DNA of 7,778 nt, taken from contig CAMWUU010000156.1 of NCBI GenBank assembly GCA_947177515.1, positions 1 through 7,778 of the forward strand, in the 5' to 3' direction. The DNA comes from an uncultured Lachnospiraceae bacterium (GTDB taxonomy: Bacteria; Bacillota; Clostridia; Lachnospirales; Lachnospiraceae). Position numbers and translations under genes: made by a program. Below are positions 1 to 6,450 of this stretch, piece after piece (the stretch's first letter is position 1; each line of letters opens with the position of its first letter). The notes beneath the pieces are model-generated. The model did no database searches and had not been told where the DNA came from. It was given only the letters and a program-made list of their open reading frames with translations.

Positions 1-983
1 AAATAACAGTTCATCATCTTTTGTCACACACATCGGGACTGCATAATAATTATAACTTTGAAGATGATTTTTATGTGGGCGGGGACAGAAAACCTTATGA
101 TAAGGAACAGTTTTTTAGAAATTGGATTATTAGGGAGCCTATAAAGAAGCCGGGAGAAGAATTTGATTATAATAATTCCAATTATAATTTGCTTGCATGG
201 ATTATTGAATATGTTTCGGGACAGAGTTACAATGAATTTTTGCAGGAAAACATTTTTTCAATGATAGGGATGGACAATACGGTATTCGATAATGGTCAGA
301 GTATTATCCTAAATAAAGCAAGCAATTATATGCATGATTACGGTGAACTGGTCAGAGTGCCTTATACAAATAATTTATATAGTATTGGCGCAGGTGCATT
401 GGTTACTAATTGTGATGACCTGCAAAAATGGTATGAGTGCCTCAAAAATAGGAATATTTTATCAGAATATGCCTATGAGATTTATCTGTCAGAAAATCAA
501 AATAACTATTGCTATGGTTTAGAACGATATGAGGAAGGGAGAACGATAAAATATGTACATGGTGGAGATATGCTTGGTGTATCTGCGTATACGCAGTACT
601 ATTTCGATGAAGATCTTTGCATTATCATTATATCAAATACAGAATCATTAGATCAATATCGTTTTGGAAATGGCATTGCAGCAATCCTGCATCATAAACA
701 GGCACCTGTTTCACACAGACCAGAGGAAATTTTTTTGTCACCCAAAGAACTGGAGAAATATACAGGAACATATCTACCAGGCAAGATACATATTGAGCAA
801 AAAAACGGAAGACTGTATTTGGTTCGTGTTAATCAGAATATTCATATTGAATTGTACTGTGTGGGTAAAGACAGTTTCAAAAGGCGATGGGAAGAACAAC
901 AAACCATTCACAAGTTAATTTCAGAGGGTGATGGGAAGCCTTCGGTATGGGGATATAGGTTAATAACTAAACAATTTGTATGA
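1..983 (+). CDS. Serine hydrolase, class C beta-lactamase-like (5' end outside window)
   Basis: This is the C-terminal ~326 residues of a beta-lactamase/penicillin-binding-protein-like serine hydrolase. The frame is open to the left edge, and the first codons read ITVHHLLSHTSGL, the conserved segment that follows the catalytic SxxK box. The SxxK serine and lysine therefore lie outside the window, and the TTG at 21 is an internal Leu codon, not a start. Visible motifs, numbered from the first full codon at base 3, are YNN (residues 56-58, the YxN catalytic tyrosine box), the segment SIGAGALVTNCDDLQKW (about 127-143), and HGG (186-188, in place of KTG). The last ~95 residues look like the small beta-rich domain often appended to this family (SPKELEKYTGTY, then alternating strands). 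Such proteins are usually extracytoplasmic peptidases or esterases acting on D-amino-acid peptides or beta-lactam-like substrates; the substrate here is unknown. No clear terminator follows. The family call is firm, the substrate is not. Confidence 0.88.
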   Translation, partial: ITVHHLLSHTSGLHNNYNFEDDFYVGGDRKPYDKEQFFRNWIIREPIKKPGEEFDYNNSNYNLLAWIIEYVSGQSYNEFLQENIFSMIGMDNTVFDNGQSIILNKASNYMHDYGELVRVPYTNNLYSIGAGALVTNCDDLQKWYECLKNRNILSEYAYEIYLSENQNNYCYGLERYEEGRTIKYVHGGDMLGVSAYTQYYFDEDLCIIIISNTESLDQYRFGNGIAAILHHKQAPVSHRPEEIFLSPKELEKYTGTYLPGKIHIEQKNGRLYLVRVNQNIHIELYCVGKDSFKRRWEEQQTIHKLISEGDGKPSVWGYRLITKQFV

Positions 984-1165
984 TGATTAAAAAAATTTTG
1001 GCTGAATGTTTAGTGGTAGCCAGATGTCGGTTTTACCAGATTAGATAACATATATAGCCGGTTACAAGACATATCATAGTGGCAGAACCAGATTTATAGG
1101 AAGGGAGAATCTATTTATAGGGGCGGGCAATATAACTGTATTAAAATATTGTTATGGCAAAATAC

Positions 1166-1194
1166 TTTACAAATACTGTAACATAGGGTATACT
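1166..1194 (+). promoter_or_regulatory. Sigma-A-type promoter of the antitoxin remnant
   Basis: TTTACA (1166-1171) and TATACT (1189-1194) are separated by exactly 17 bases, a near-consensus vegetative promoter. Transcription would begin near 1201, leaving a ~20-base leader with a purine-rich AAAGAGGTG just before the ATG at 1221. The DNA between the upstream hydrolase and this promoter (984-1165) shows no gene. It holds only a repeated ATTTATAGG (1092-1100, 1113-1121) and a weak imperfect hairpin (1132-1155). Toxin-antitoxin promoters are usually autoregulated, but no operator palindrome is obvious. Confidence 0.65.
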
Positions 1195-1220
1195 AGAACA
1201 TGATAAAAGAAAGAGGTGCA

Positions 1221-1463
1221 ATGGTGGCTTAAATCAGTTTGCGTATAGGGGATAATGTAAAGAGAAGGACTAAACAGGCTTGTGCTAAGATCGGAATATC
1301 TTTATCAACGATTATTAACATCTACCTTAAAAACATGGGAAGAGAAAAGCGTGTACCATTTGAAGTATCGATTGACCTATTTTATTTACAGGAAAGTATA
1401 ACTAGACTTAGAAGGTTCGTAGCTGAAATTCCGGTTTGGCTTTTTGATTTTTATAACAAATGA
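1221..1463 (+). pseudogene. RelB/DinJ-family antitoxin, probably disrupted by a stop at codon 4
   Basis: The frame encodes ISLRIGDNVKRRTKQACAKIG followed by ISLSTIINIYLKNMGREKRVPFEVSID, the ribbon-helix-helix and interdomain pattern of RelB/DinJ antitoxins (an N-terminal strand, a helix, 'LSTAINIFL', then 'xxPFEIS'). In type II toxin-antitoxin loci such proteins bind their own operator and neutralise a RelE/YafQ-type RNase. The natural start appears to be the ATG at 1221, behind a promoter and a purine-rich leader, but it reads M-V-A-stop: TAA at 1230-1232 sits where AAA (Lys) would give the usual MVAKISLRI. One base change explains the stop. After about RRFVAEI the C-terminus no longer resembles the family, and no toxin gene follows before the methyltransferase at 1626. 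Alternatively, translation could start at TTG 1239 and give a 74-residue protein lacking only the first residues of the strand. Family assignment is good; functional status is uncertain. Confidence 0.6.
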
Positions 1464-1501
1464 AGTTACTTTTTTGATGGTTTTGGTATACTGAATGCGT
1501 G

Positions 1502-1531
1502 GCAATATTTTGACAACAGAAAGTCAACAAG
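1502..1531 (+). repeat. 30-base sequence recurring at 7677-7706
   Basis: This segment matches 7677-7706 at 25 of 30 positions in the same orientation. It contains an exact 11-base block (GCAATATTTTG) and an exact 8-base block (CAACAGAA). All five differences are transitions. Weaker similarity continues for about 25 bases downstream. It lies between the antitoxin remnant and the first methyltransferase. The other copy lies inside the structured region at the right end of the window, so both may derive from one element. Confidence 0.45.
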
Positions 1532-1538
1532 TTAAAAC
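1510..1538 (+). promoter_or_regulatory. Possible promoter upstream of first methyltransferase
   Basis: A perfect TTGACA (1510-1515) stands 17 bases before TAAAAC (1533-1538), which matches the -10 consensus at only four of six positions. It would give an ~85-base leader before the ATG at 1626. It overlaps the 30-base repeat, so the -35 match may be incidental. Confidence 0.3.
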
Positions 1539-1625
1539 AAATAATGTAATTGAGGTAAAATAGCTGTCTATTTGTATGAAACTTAAATAAATACAGTTAT
1601 GGATAACGAAAAAATCTAAATTTGT

Positions 1626-2402
1626 ATGGTCGAGGATATTAAAAGTATGATTGATTATAGTATTCAAAATAAAAAAGCATGGGAATATAATGCGTATGAG
1701 TTTTGGGTAAAACAATCCGGCACACCGGATGAGAGGGCAAAAAGGGACTTAGAAAATCCTAAGAGCATGTTAAAAAGGTATGCTGATTATTTTGATACTT
1801 GCAGTGGGGTTAAAATAGCAAATATCTGTGGCTCTTGTGGAAAGAAGGCAGTTCCCCTGGCTATTTTAGGGGCAGAAGTTACTGTCTTTGATATTTCTGA
1901 AGACAATAAGAAATATGCGCTTGAAGTTGCAACAGCCGCAAAGGTTGATTTGAATTTTGAAGTATGTGATATATTGGAAATAGATCTGGAGAAGTACGGA
2001 AATTATTTTGATGTAGTATTTATGGAAGGGGGAGTTTTACATTACTTTCATGATATAGATGAGTTTATGTGCATCATGTATTCATTATTAAAAAACAACG
2101 GAAAAATGATATGTAGTGATTTTCACCCGTTTAACAAAATATCAGATATCTTGAATTTTCAACAACCAACTATGAGTTATTTTTCAACAGAAATTTTCGA
2201 AGGAGAAATGGCTCATGCTCAATTTTTTGAGGAAAATATTCGGAACCAGATGCCTAAATGCAGTTATAGAAAGTATACAATTAGTGAGATTATCAATTCC
2301 GTCATTAATAGTGGTTTTACTTTAAGAAAATTTGATGAACATCCTGCATGGACAAATGAGAAGATACCGGGAGAATTTACTATTGTAGCGACTAAGCAAT
2401 GA
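1626..2402 (+). CDS. Class I SAM-dependent methyltransferase
   Basis: This 258-residue cytoplasmic protein has a Rossmann-type methyltransferase fold. The SAM-binding motif I is NICGSCGKK (residues 66-74), a cysteine-containing variant of the glycine-rich loop. The acidic residue after strand 2 is D89 in VTVFDIS, motif III lies around FEVCDILEID (111-120), and strand 4 is FDVVFMEGGVLHYF (129-141). GKMICSDFHPF (159-169) forms the strand 5 region. The length suits a small-molecule or unspecific methyltransferase; no DNA-target domain or DPPY/NPPY motif is visible. The substrate cannot be named. The start at 1626 has no convincing Shine-Dalgarno site. An in-frame ATG at 1599 is followed six codons later by TAA (1617-1619), so it cannot extend this gene. 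The homology-like region begins right after the chosen start (MVEDIKSMIDYSIQNKKAWEY), which supports it. The gene stands alone, 235 bases before the next operon. Confidence 0.85.
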   Translation: MVEDIKSMIDYSIQNKKAWEYNAYEFWVKQSGTPDERAKRDLENPKSMLKRYADYFDTCSGVKIANICGSCGKKAVPLAILGAEVTVFDISEDNKKYALEVATAAKVDLNFEVCDILEIDLEKYGNYFDVVFMEGGVLHYFHDIDEFMCIMYSLLKNNGKMICSDFHPFNKISDILNFQQPTMSYFSTEIFEGEMAHAQFFEENIRNQMPKCSYRKYTISEIINSVINSGFTLRKFDEHPAWTNEKIPGEFTIVATKQ

Positions 2403-2403
2403 T

Positions 2404-2417
2404 TTTCTGTACAGAAA
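2404..2417. repeat. Perfect 14-base palindrome after first methyltransferase
   Basis: TTTCTGTACAGAAA is its own reverse complement and begins two bases after the methyltransferase stop codon. It could be a binding site for a dimeric regulator. It lacks the spacer and T-run of a terminator. Confidence 0.35.
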
Positions 2418-2453
2418 TAATGGATAATAAGAAATATCAGTGTTTGGCTTAAA

Positions 2454-2487
2454 GTGACCAAAATAATGAATAAGATGTGACCAAGAT
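2454..2487 (+). repeat. Direct repeat GTGACCAARAT, two copies
   Basis: GTGACCAAAAT (2454-2464) and GTGACCAAGAT (2477-2487) match at 10 of 11 positions and start 23 bases apart, about two helical turns. They lie in the gap upstream of the methyltransferase/helicase operon. They could be regulator half-sites on one DNA face, but no promoter is convincingly placed beside them. Confidence 0.3.
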
Positions 2488-2637
2488 GGTAAATGCTGTT
2501 TGTAAGCAGCCACAGATCAAGAAAACATGTATTAGAAAAAATATGTGAAAATAATTTTAAATAGTTACTTTTTGGCAGTAGAGGCATGTCACTCTGACCT
2601 TTCCCTAACAATATTAATCCATACAAAAGGAGTTTTT

Positions 2638-3225
2638 ATGGATCCAACCATCACCTATTACAACCTTCACGCCAAAACTTTTGCTGCCCAGACAATTTCC
2701 CTCCCCTTTGAGGCCATCCAACAACGTTTTACAAACAAACTTTCGACGGGTGCTCTTATCCTTGATTTCGGCTGTGGTTCCGGGCGGGATACAAAATATT
2801 TCCTTGACCATGGTTATAGGGTGGAAGCGGTTGATGCATCGAAAGAATTATGTACCATTGCCGCCAATCATACAGGGATCCATATAAAGCAGATGTTTTT
2901 CCAAGAGTTGGACGAGTTTGAAAAATATAATGGGATATGGGCATGTTCTTCAATTTTACATTTACAAAAAAGAGAGTTGCCCAGTGTGCTAATAAAGATG
3001 CTGCAAGCAGTAAAAAGCAATGGGATTATTTATACCTCTTTTAAATATGGTACATTCGAAGGGGAAAGAAAGGGACGGTATTTTACTGATTTAACAGAAC
3101 AAAGTTTTGCTATGCTAATCCGTAATATAGCCAATGTGGAAATAGAGGAACAGTGGGTTACGTTCGATGTTCGGCCCAAGCGGGGAGAGGAAAAATGGCT
3201 CAATCTGATTTTGCGGAAGAAATAA
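2638..3225 (+). CDS. Class I SAM-dependent methyltransferase, first gene of helicase operon
   Basis: This 195-residue protein is a compact class I methyltransferase. Motif I is LDFGCGSGRDT (residues 42-52), a textbook SAM-binding glycine loop. The ribose-binding acidic residue is D66 in VEAVDAS, and strand 4 is GIWACSSILHL (99-109). TSFKYGTFEGERKGRYF (133-149) is a distinctive segment after strand 5. No DNA-recognition domain or NPPY motif is present, so nothing marks it as a typical restriction-modification enzyme; the substrate is unknown. The frame is open from GTG 2545, but ATG 2638 is preferred. It has AAAAGGAG seven to eight bases upstream, and the upstream residues look non-protein-like. 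The 3' end overlaps the helicase gene by 31 bases, so the two are almost certainly co-transcribed and translationally coupled. It shares only the general fold with the methyltransferase at 1626. Confidence 0.88.
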   Translation: MDPTITYYNLHAKTFAAQTISLPFEAIQQRFTNKLSTGALILDFGCGSGRDTKYFLDHGYRVEAVDASKELCTIAANHTGIHIKQMFFQELDEFEKYNGIWACSSILHLQKRELPSVLIKMLQAVKSNGIIYTSFKYGTFEGERKGRYFTDLTEQSFAMLIRNIANVEIEEQWVTFDVRPKRGEEKWLNLILRKK

Positions 3226-5825
3226 ATGGTTTTATAAATGACTTACAAAAGAAAGATAATCGGATGGTCAATCATTTGGATGAGGATGGTATTTTTATGG
3301 AATCCAGTGATGTGATGACCGGCGATAAAAATAAAAAACGGTTTTTATATTATCAACTAAAAACCAGCATTAAGCAGGCAGACAGGATAGATATCATCGT
3401 TTCCTTCCTTATGGAATCCGGTGTCAGGATGATTTTAAAGGACTTATCCGCGGCGCTTGACCGGGGTGCTAAGGTAAGGATACTGACGGGGAATTATCTT
3501 GGGATTACACAACCATCCGCACTTTATTTGATCAAAAAGGAATTGGGAAACCGTGTGGATTTAAGGTTTTATAATAACCGGGCAAAATCTTTCCATCCGA
3601 AATCCTATATATTCCATTCCGGGGATACAGGTGAAATATATATTGGATCTTCAAATATATCCAGAAGTGCTTTAACTTCGGGAATCGAGTGGAATTATCG
3701 TTTCAGCAGTTTGACGGATCAAGGGAATTTTGAGTTATTCTTTGCAACCTTTGAAGATCTATTTTTTCATCACTCGACCTTGATTGATGACGGGGAGCTG
3801 AAACGTTATTCCAAAAACTGGCACAAACCTGCGGTATTTAAGGATCTTTCAAAATATGAAGATTACGAGGAAGATACTGTTTCAAAAACGGAGTTATTGT
3901 TTCAGCCGAGAGGAATCCAGATTGAAGCGCTATATGCACTGGAAGAAAGCAGGGCGGAGGGTGCACTAAAAGGTCTGGTTCAGGCAGCTACGGGTGTTGG
4001 GAAGACGTATCTTGCAGCTTTTGATTCATTAAAATATGAAAGGGTTCTGTTTGTTGCGCATCGTGAAGAAATTTTGATACAGGCAGCAAATTCATTTTGC
4101 AATGTACGCGCCTCGGAGGATTATGGATTTTTTTGCAGTAAACGTAAGGAAACTGGAAAATCCGTTATTTTTGCATCGGTTGCAACGCTTGGGAAGGCAG
4201 AATATCTGAATGATAAATATTTTGCGCCGGATTATTTTGATTATATTGTGATTGATGAATTCCATCATGCCGTTAATAAGCAGTATAGGCGGATGATCGA
4301 TTATTTTGTTCCTAAATTTCTGTTAGGGCTTACCGCAACTCCTGAACGGCTGGATGGAAAAAATATCTACGAGATTTGTGATTATAATGTTCCGTATGAG
4401 ATTTCGCTAAAGGAGGCAATCAATAAAGGCATATTGGTGCCGTTTCATTATTATGGGATCTTTGATGAAACGGATTATTCAAGCCTGCGCTTTGTGAAAG
4501 GTCATTATAATAGGGGGGAATTGACGGAGATTTATCAGACTAATATTAGGCGGTATGACTTGATTTATAAATATTATAAGAAATATCGTTCCAAACGGGC
4601 GCTGGGTTTTTGTTGTTCCAAAGAACATGCAAAGGAGATGGCACGGGAATTTTGTGTCCGGAATATTGCATCTGTGGCGGTATACAGTGATGCGGATGGG
4701 GAATTTTCAGAAGAGAGGAAAGAGGCAGTCCGTCAATTATTAAAGGAAGAGATACGGGTAATTTTTTGTGTGGATATGTTTAATGAGGGATTGGATATTG
4801 CTTCCCTTGATATGGTTATGTTTCTGCGGCCAACGGAATCGCCAACTGTATTTTTTCAGCAGCTTGGACGGGGGCTTCGCACCGATAAGGGAAAGGAATA
4901 TTTGAATGTTCTGGATTTTATCGGGAATTATGAGAATGTAGAGAAATTGCCCCGATTATTAGGGGATCTAAAGAAGGAGGGTTCCCTGTTAAATAGTAAA
5001 GGGGAAGTACATAAAAAGGGATTCGCATGTGATGATGATTTTTATGATTTGGAAATAGAATATCCGGATGGCTGTATTGTAGATTATGATATGCGCCTGA
5101 TTGACTTATTTAAAAAACTAAATAAAAAGTCCTTATCCATGAAACAGCATATTGAGAAAGAGTACTATCGTGTAAAGGAGTTGCTGGATGGAAAGACACC
5201 TACAAGGGTAGAATTTTTTACTTATATGGAAGATGGGATTTATGATTATTGCATAAGGCATGCAAAAGAAAATCCATTCCGTCAATATCTGGATTTTTTA
5301 CATGGTCTAAACGAATTGTCCGAAATGGAAGAAGAATTGTATTCTGGCCAAGGCAGGGAATTTATTTTGACTATGGAGCAGACGGAAATGCAGAAGGTGT
5401 ACAAAATACCTATTTTATACAGTATATATAACAAAGGGGATATCAGGATGGAAGTAACGAAAGAGGAAGTGGTAAAAGCCTGGAAAGAATTCTTTGATAT
5501 GGGAACTAACTGGAAAGATTTTACAGAAAATATTTCCTATGAGGAATATAAGAAAATAACGGATAAAGAACATTGGAATAAGGCAAACCGGATGCCGATT
5601 CATTTTCTGATCCGTTCAGGTAATGGTTTTTTTATCAGGAAGAAGGGATATGCGATCGGGCTTCGGGAGGATATGGGCGTTGATATCCGGAATAAAGCAT
5701 TCCGGTATCATATGAAGGATATTTTGGAGTATCGGACAATTGAATATTATCGTAGAAGGTATAAGGCAAATTTTAAAATGGATATCTCCAAAATGGATAT
5801 TTCCATTTTGGAAATAGAAGAATAA
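3195..5825 (+). CDS. PLD-like nuclease domain fused to SF2 DEAD/DEAH helicase with DUF3427-like C-terminus
   Basis: This 876-residue protein combines a phospholipase-D-type nuclease domain with a superfamily 2 helicase. The N-terminal part has one HKD half-site: H134-P-K136 followed by GSSN (151-154) and S-A-L. One half-site per chain normally requires dimerisation to form an active site. The Asp usually five residues after the Lys is displaced, so catalysis is uncertain. The helicase core has Walker A ATGVGKT (265-271), motif II DEFHH (354-358), motif III TATPER (380-385), motif V FNEGLD (529-534) and motif VI QQLGRGLR (555-562). All key ATPase residues are present. Residues ~640-860, ending in RSGNGFFIRKKGYAIG and YRRRYK, match the DUF3427-type C-terminal region as I know it. 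The likely role is ATP-driven remodelling and possibly cleavage of DNA or RNA. The start at ATG 3195 is chosen because GGGGAGAGG lies just upstream; GTG 3153 would add 14 residues. The gene overlaps the preceding methyltransferase by 31 bases. Confidence 0.9.
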   Translation: MAQSDFAEEINGFINDLQKKDNRMVNHLDEDGIFMESSDVMTGDKNKKRFLYYQLKTSIKQADRIDIIVSFLMESGVRMILKDLSAALDRGAKVRILTGNYLGITQPSALYLIKKELGNRVDLRFYNNRAKSFHPKSYIFHSGDTGEIYIGSSNISRSALTSGIEWNYRFSSLTDQGNFELFFATFEDLFFHHSTLIDDGELKRYSKNWHKPAVFKDLSKYEDYEEDTVSKTELLFQPRGIQIEALYALEESRAEGALKGLVQAATGVGKTYLAAFDSLKYERVLFVAHREEILIQAANSFCNVRASEDYGFFCSKRKETGKSVIFASVATLGKAEYLNDKYFAPDYFDYIVIDEFHHAVNKQYRRMIDYFVPKFLLGLTATPERLDGKNIYEICDYNVPYEISLKEAINKGILVPFHYYGIFDETDYSSLRFVKGHYNRGELTEIYQTNIRRYDLIYKYYKKYRSKRALGFCCSKEHAKEMAREFCVRNIASVAVYSDADGEFSEERKEAVRQLLKEEIRVIFCVDMFNEGLDIASLDMVMFLRPTESPTVFFQQLGRGLRTDKGKEYLNVLDFIGNYENVEKLPRLLGDLKKEGSLLNSKGEVHKKGFACDDDFYDLEIEYPDGCIVDYDMRLIDLFKKLNKKSLSMKQHIEKEYYRVKELLDGKTPTRVEFFTYMEDGIYDYCIRHAKENPFRQYLDFLHGLNELSEMEEELYSGQGREFILTMEQTEMQKVYKIPILYSIYNKGDIRMEVTKEEVVKAWKEFFDMGTNWKDFTENISYEEYKKITDKEHWNKANRMPIHFLIRSGNGFFIRKKGYAIGLREDMGVDIRNKAFRYHMKDILEYRTIEYYRRRYKANFKMDISKMDISILEIEE
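5775..5812 (+). repeat. Tandem 15-base duplication and perfect hairpin at the end of the helicase gene
   Basis: Two adjacent 15-base units, AAAATGGATATCTCC (5775-5789) and AAAATGGATATTTCC (5790-5804), differ at one base. They encode the repeated K-M-D-I-S near the C-terminus. The second unit also forms a perfect 11-base inverted repeat: TCCAAAATGGA (5787-5797) and TCCATTTTGGA (5802-5812) around a four-base loop. No T-run follows, so it is not a classic terminator. It could stabilise the mRNA 3' end or mark a slippage-generated tail. Confidence 0.6.
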
Positions 5826-5906
5826 AACAATGTCTGGAAGAAAATCCGTAAATACAATGTATTCTAATTGGAGGAGTATGCCTGTAATAATTTAAATACC
5901 TTTACT

Positions 5907-5970
5907 TGTTTGCTGGAAAAACCAAAAGGACAGCCGGTTATGGTTGTCCTTTTGGTTTTTCTAGCAAACA
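5907..5970. terminator. Bidirectional Rho-independent terminator
   Basis: A 29-base inverted repeat (5907-5935 with 5942-5970, loop GGTTAT) has only two non-Watson-Crick positions, both G-T type. Each arm carries an A-tract on its 5' side and a T-tract on its 3' side (AAAAACC ... GGTTTTT), so it can end transcripts from both the helicase operon and the convergent HxlR gene. The right arm also encodes the last ~10 residues of the HxlR protein, so the terminator extends into the coding sequence. Confidence 0.8.
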
Positions 5971-6303
5971 GTGTGGTTTGTTAAGCCCGTCCAGAAAATC
6001 TGCACCCCAATTGCACATAGCATCTAGTACGGGGATGATGGTTTTACCAAACGGGGTTAGTGAGTACAGGGTCTTGGGCGGTTTATCTGGGATAACTTCA
6101 CGGTGTATCAGCCCGCACCCTTCCAGGCTGTGTAGCTGCTGCGACAGCATTTTTGGCGTTGCTTTTGGAAGCATGCGCTGCAGCTCCATGTAGTGGAGTG
6201 GTTTTTCGATCAGGTACCAGAGGATTAGGGGCTTGTATTTTCCGCCGATCAGGGACAGGGTGGCCTCAACAGGACAGTGAAACTGCTCTTTTGAATGGTT
6301 CAT
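5938..6303 (-). CDS. HxlR-family (DUF24) winged helix transcriptional regulator
   Basis: This 121-residue DNA-binding protein has the HxlR signature: CPVEATLSLIGGKYKPLILW (residues 10-29), then MLPKATPKMLSQQLHSLEGCGLIHREV (44-70, the helix-turn-helix with recognition helix), and YSLTPFGKTIIPVL (80-93). HxlR proteins act as dimers. Members such as YodB and HypR of Bacillus sense disulfide or electrophile stress through an N-terminal cysteine. Cys10 here occupies that position; Cys63, Cys97 and Cys112 are additional. The start is placed at ATG 6303-6301 because GGAGGT lies seven bases upstream. The longer ATG at 6318 overlaps this Shine-Dalgarno site and would add five residues. The gene is divergent from the nitroreductase at 6451, with 147 bases between starts. 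That arrangement suggests it regulates the reductase and itself, which is inference from context. Confidence 0.9.
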   Translation of the reverse strand: MNHSKEQFHCPVEATLSLIGGKYKPLILWYLIEKPLHYMELQRMLPKATPKMLSQQLHSLEGCGLIHREVIPDKPPKTLYSLTPFGKTIIPVLDAMCNWGADFLDGLNKPHCLLEKPKGQP

Positions 6304-6327
6304 TGAAAATACCTCCATTTTTCCATA

Positions 6328-6353
6328 CTACCCTTTTGGGAAGGATCTACCCT
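6328..6353. promoter_or_regulatory. Paired CTACCCT boxes, possible HxlR operator
   Basis: CTACCCT occurs at 6328-6334 and 6347-6353, 19 bases apart in direct orientation. The boxes lie between the HxlR start and the nitroreductase promoter. A dimeric regulator could contact both from one side of the DNA. Known HxlR operators are often inverted repeats, so the fit is imperfect. Confidence 0.35.
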
Positions 6354-6365
6354 AAAAGTGCATTC

Positions 6366-6393
6366 TTGCAGAAAATGAATGTCCAGTTATAAT
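6366..6393 (+). promoter_or_regulatory. Promoter of nitroreductase gene
   Basis: A perfect -10 TATAAT (6388-6393) is preceded at 16 bases by TTGCAG (6366-6371). The start would fall near 6400, giving a ~50-base leader. The paired CTACCCT boxes lie just upstream, which would allow activation or repression by the divergent regulator. No equally good promoter was seen for the minus-strand gene. Confidence 0.6.
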
Positions 6394-6450
6394 AAAGGGG
6401 ACGATTGATTAACACGTCCATTATATTACAGAAAGAGAGGATTTTCCATT

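Noticed and set aside
21..23. TTG as the start of the serine hydrolase
   Set aside because: The frame continues upstream to the window edge with the conserved ITVHHLLSHTSGL, so the TTG is an internal leucine codon.
2264..2626. Minus-strand 120-codon frame overlapping the first methyltransferase end
   Set aside because: It is antisense to a clear gene and an AT-rich spacer, has no ribosome binding site, and reads as random hydrophobic sequence.
2545..2637. Longer N-terminus for the second methyltransferase from GTG 2545
   Set aside because: The extra 31 residues are not protein-like for the family, and AAAAGGAG directly precedes ATG 2638.
3300..5800. Identification of the helicase operon as a DISARM or restriction-modification system
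   Set aside because: No DrmA/DrmB-type proteins, no DNA-methylase catalytic motif and no specificity subunit are present, so the name would go beyond the evidence.
5878..5895. Shine-Dalgarno-like GGAGGAG followed by ATG and five codons
   Set aside because: The spacing is too short and the frame closes at once (MPVII). It is at most the scar of a lost gene start, with nothing further to support it.
5906..6193. Plus-strand 95-codon frame opposite the HxlR gene
   Set aside because: It is the complement shadow of a well-supported HxlR coding sequence and begins inside the terminator.
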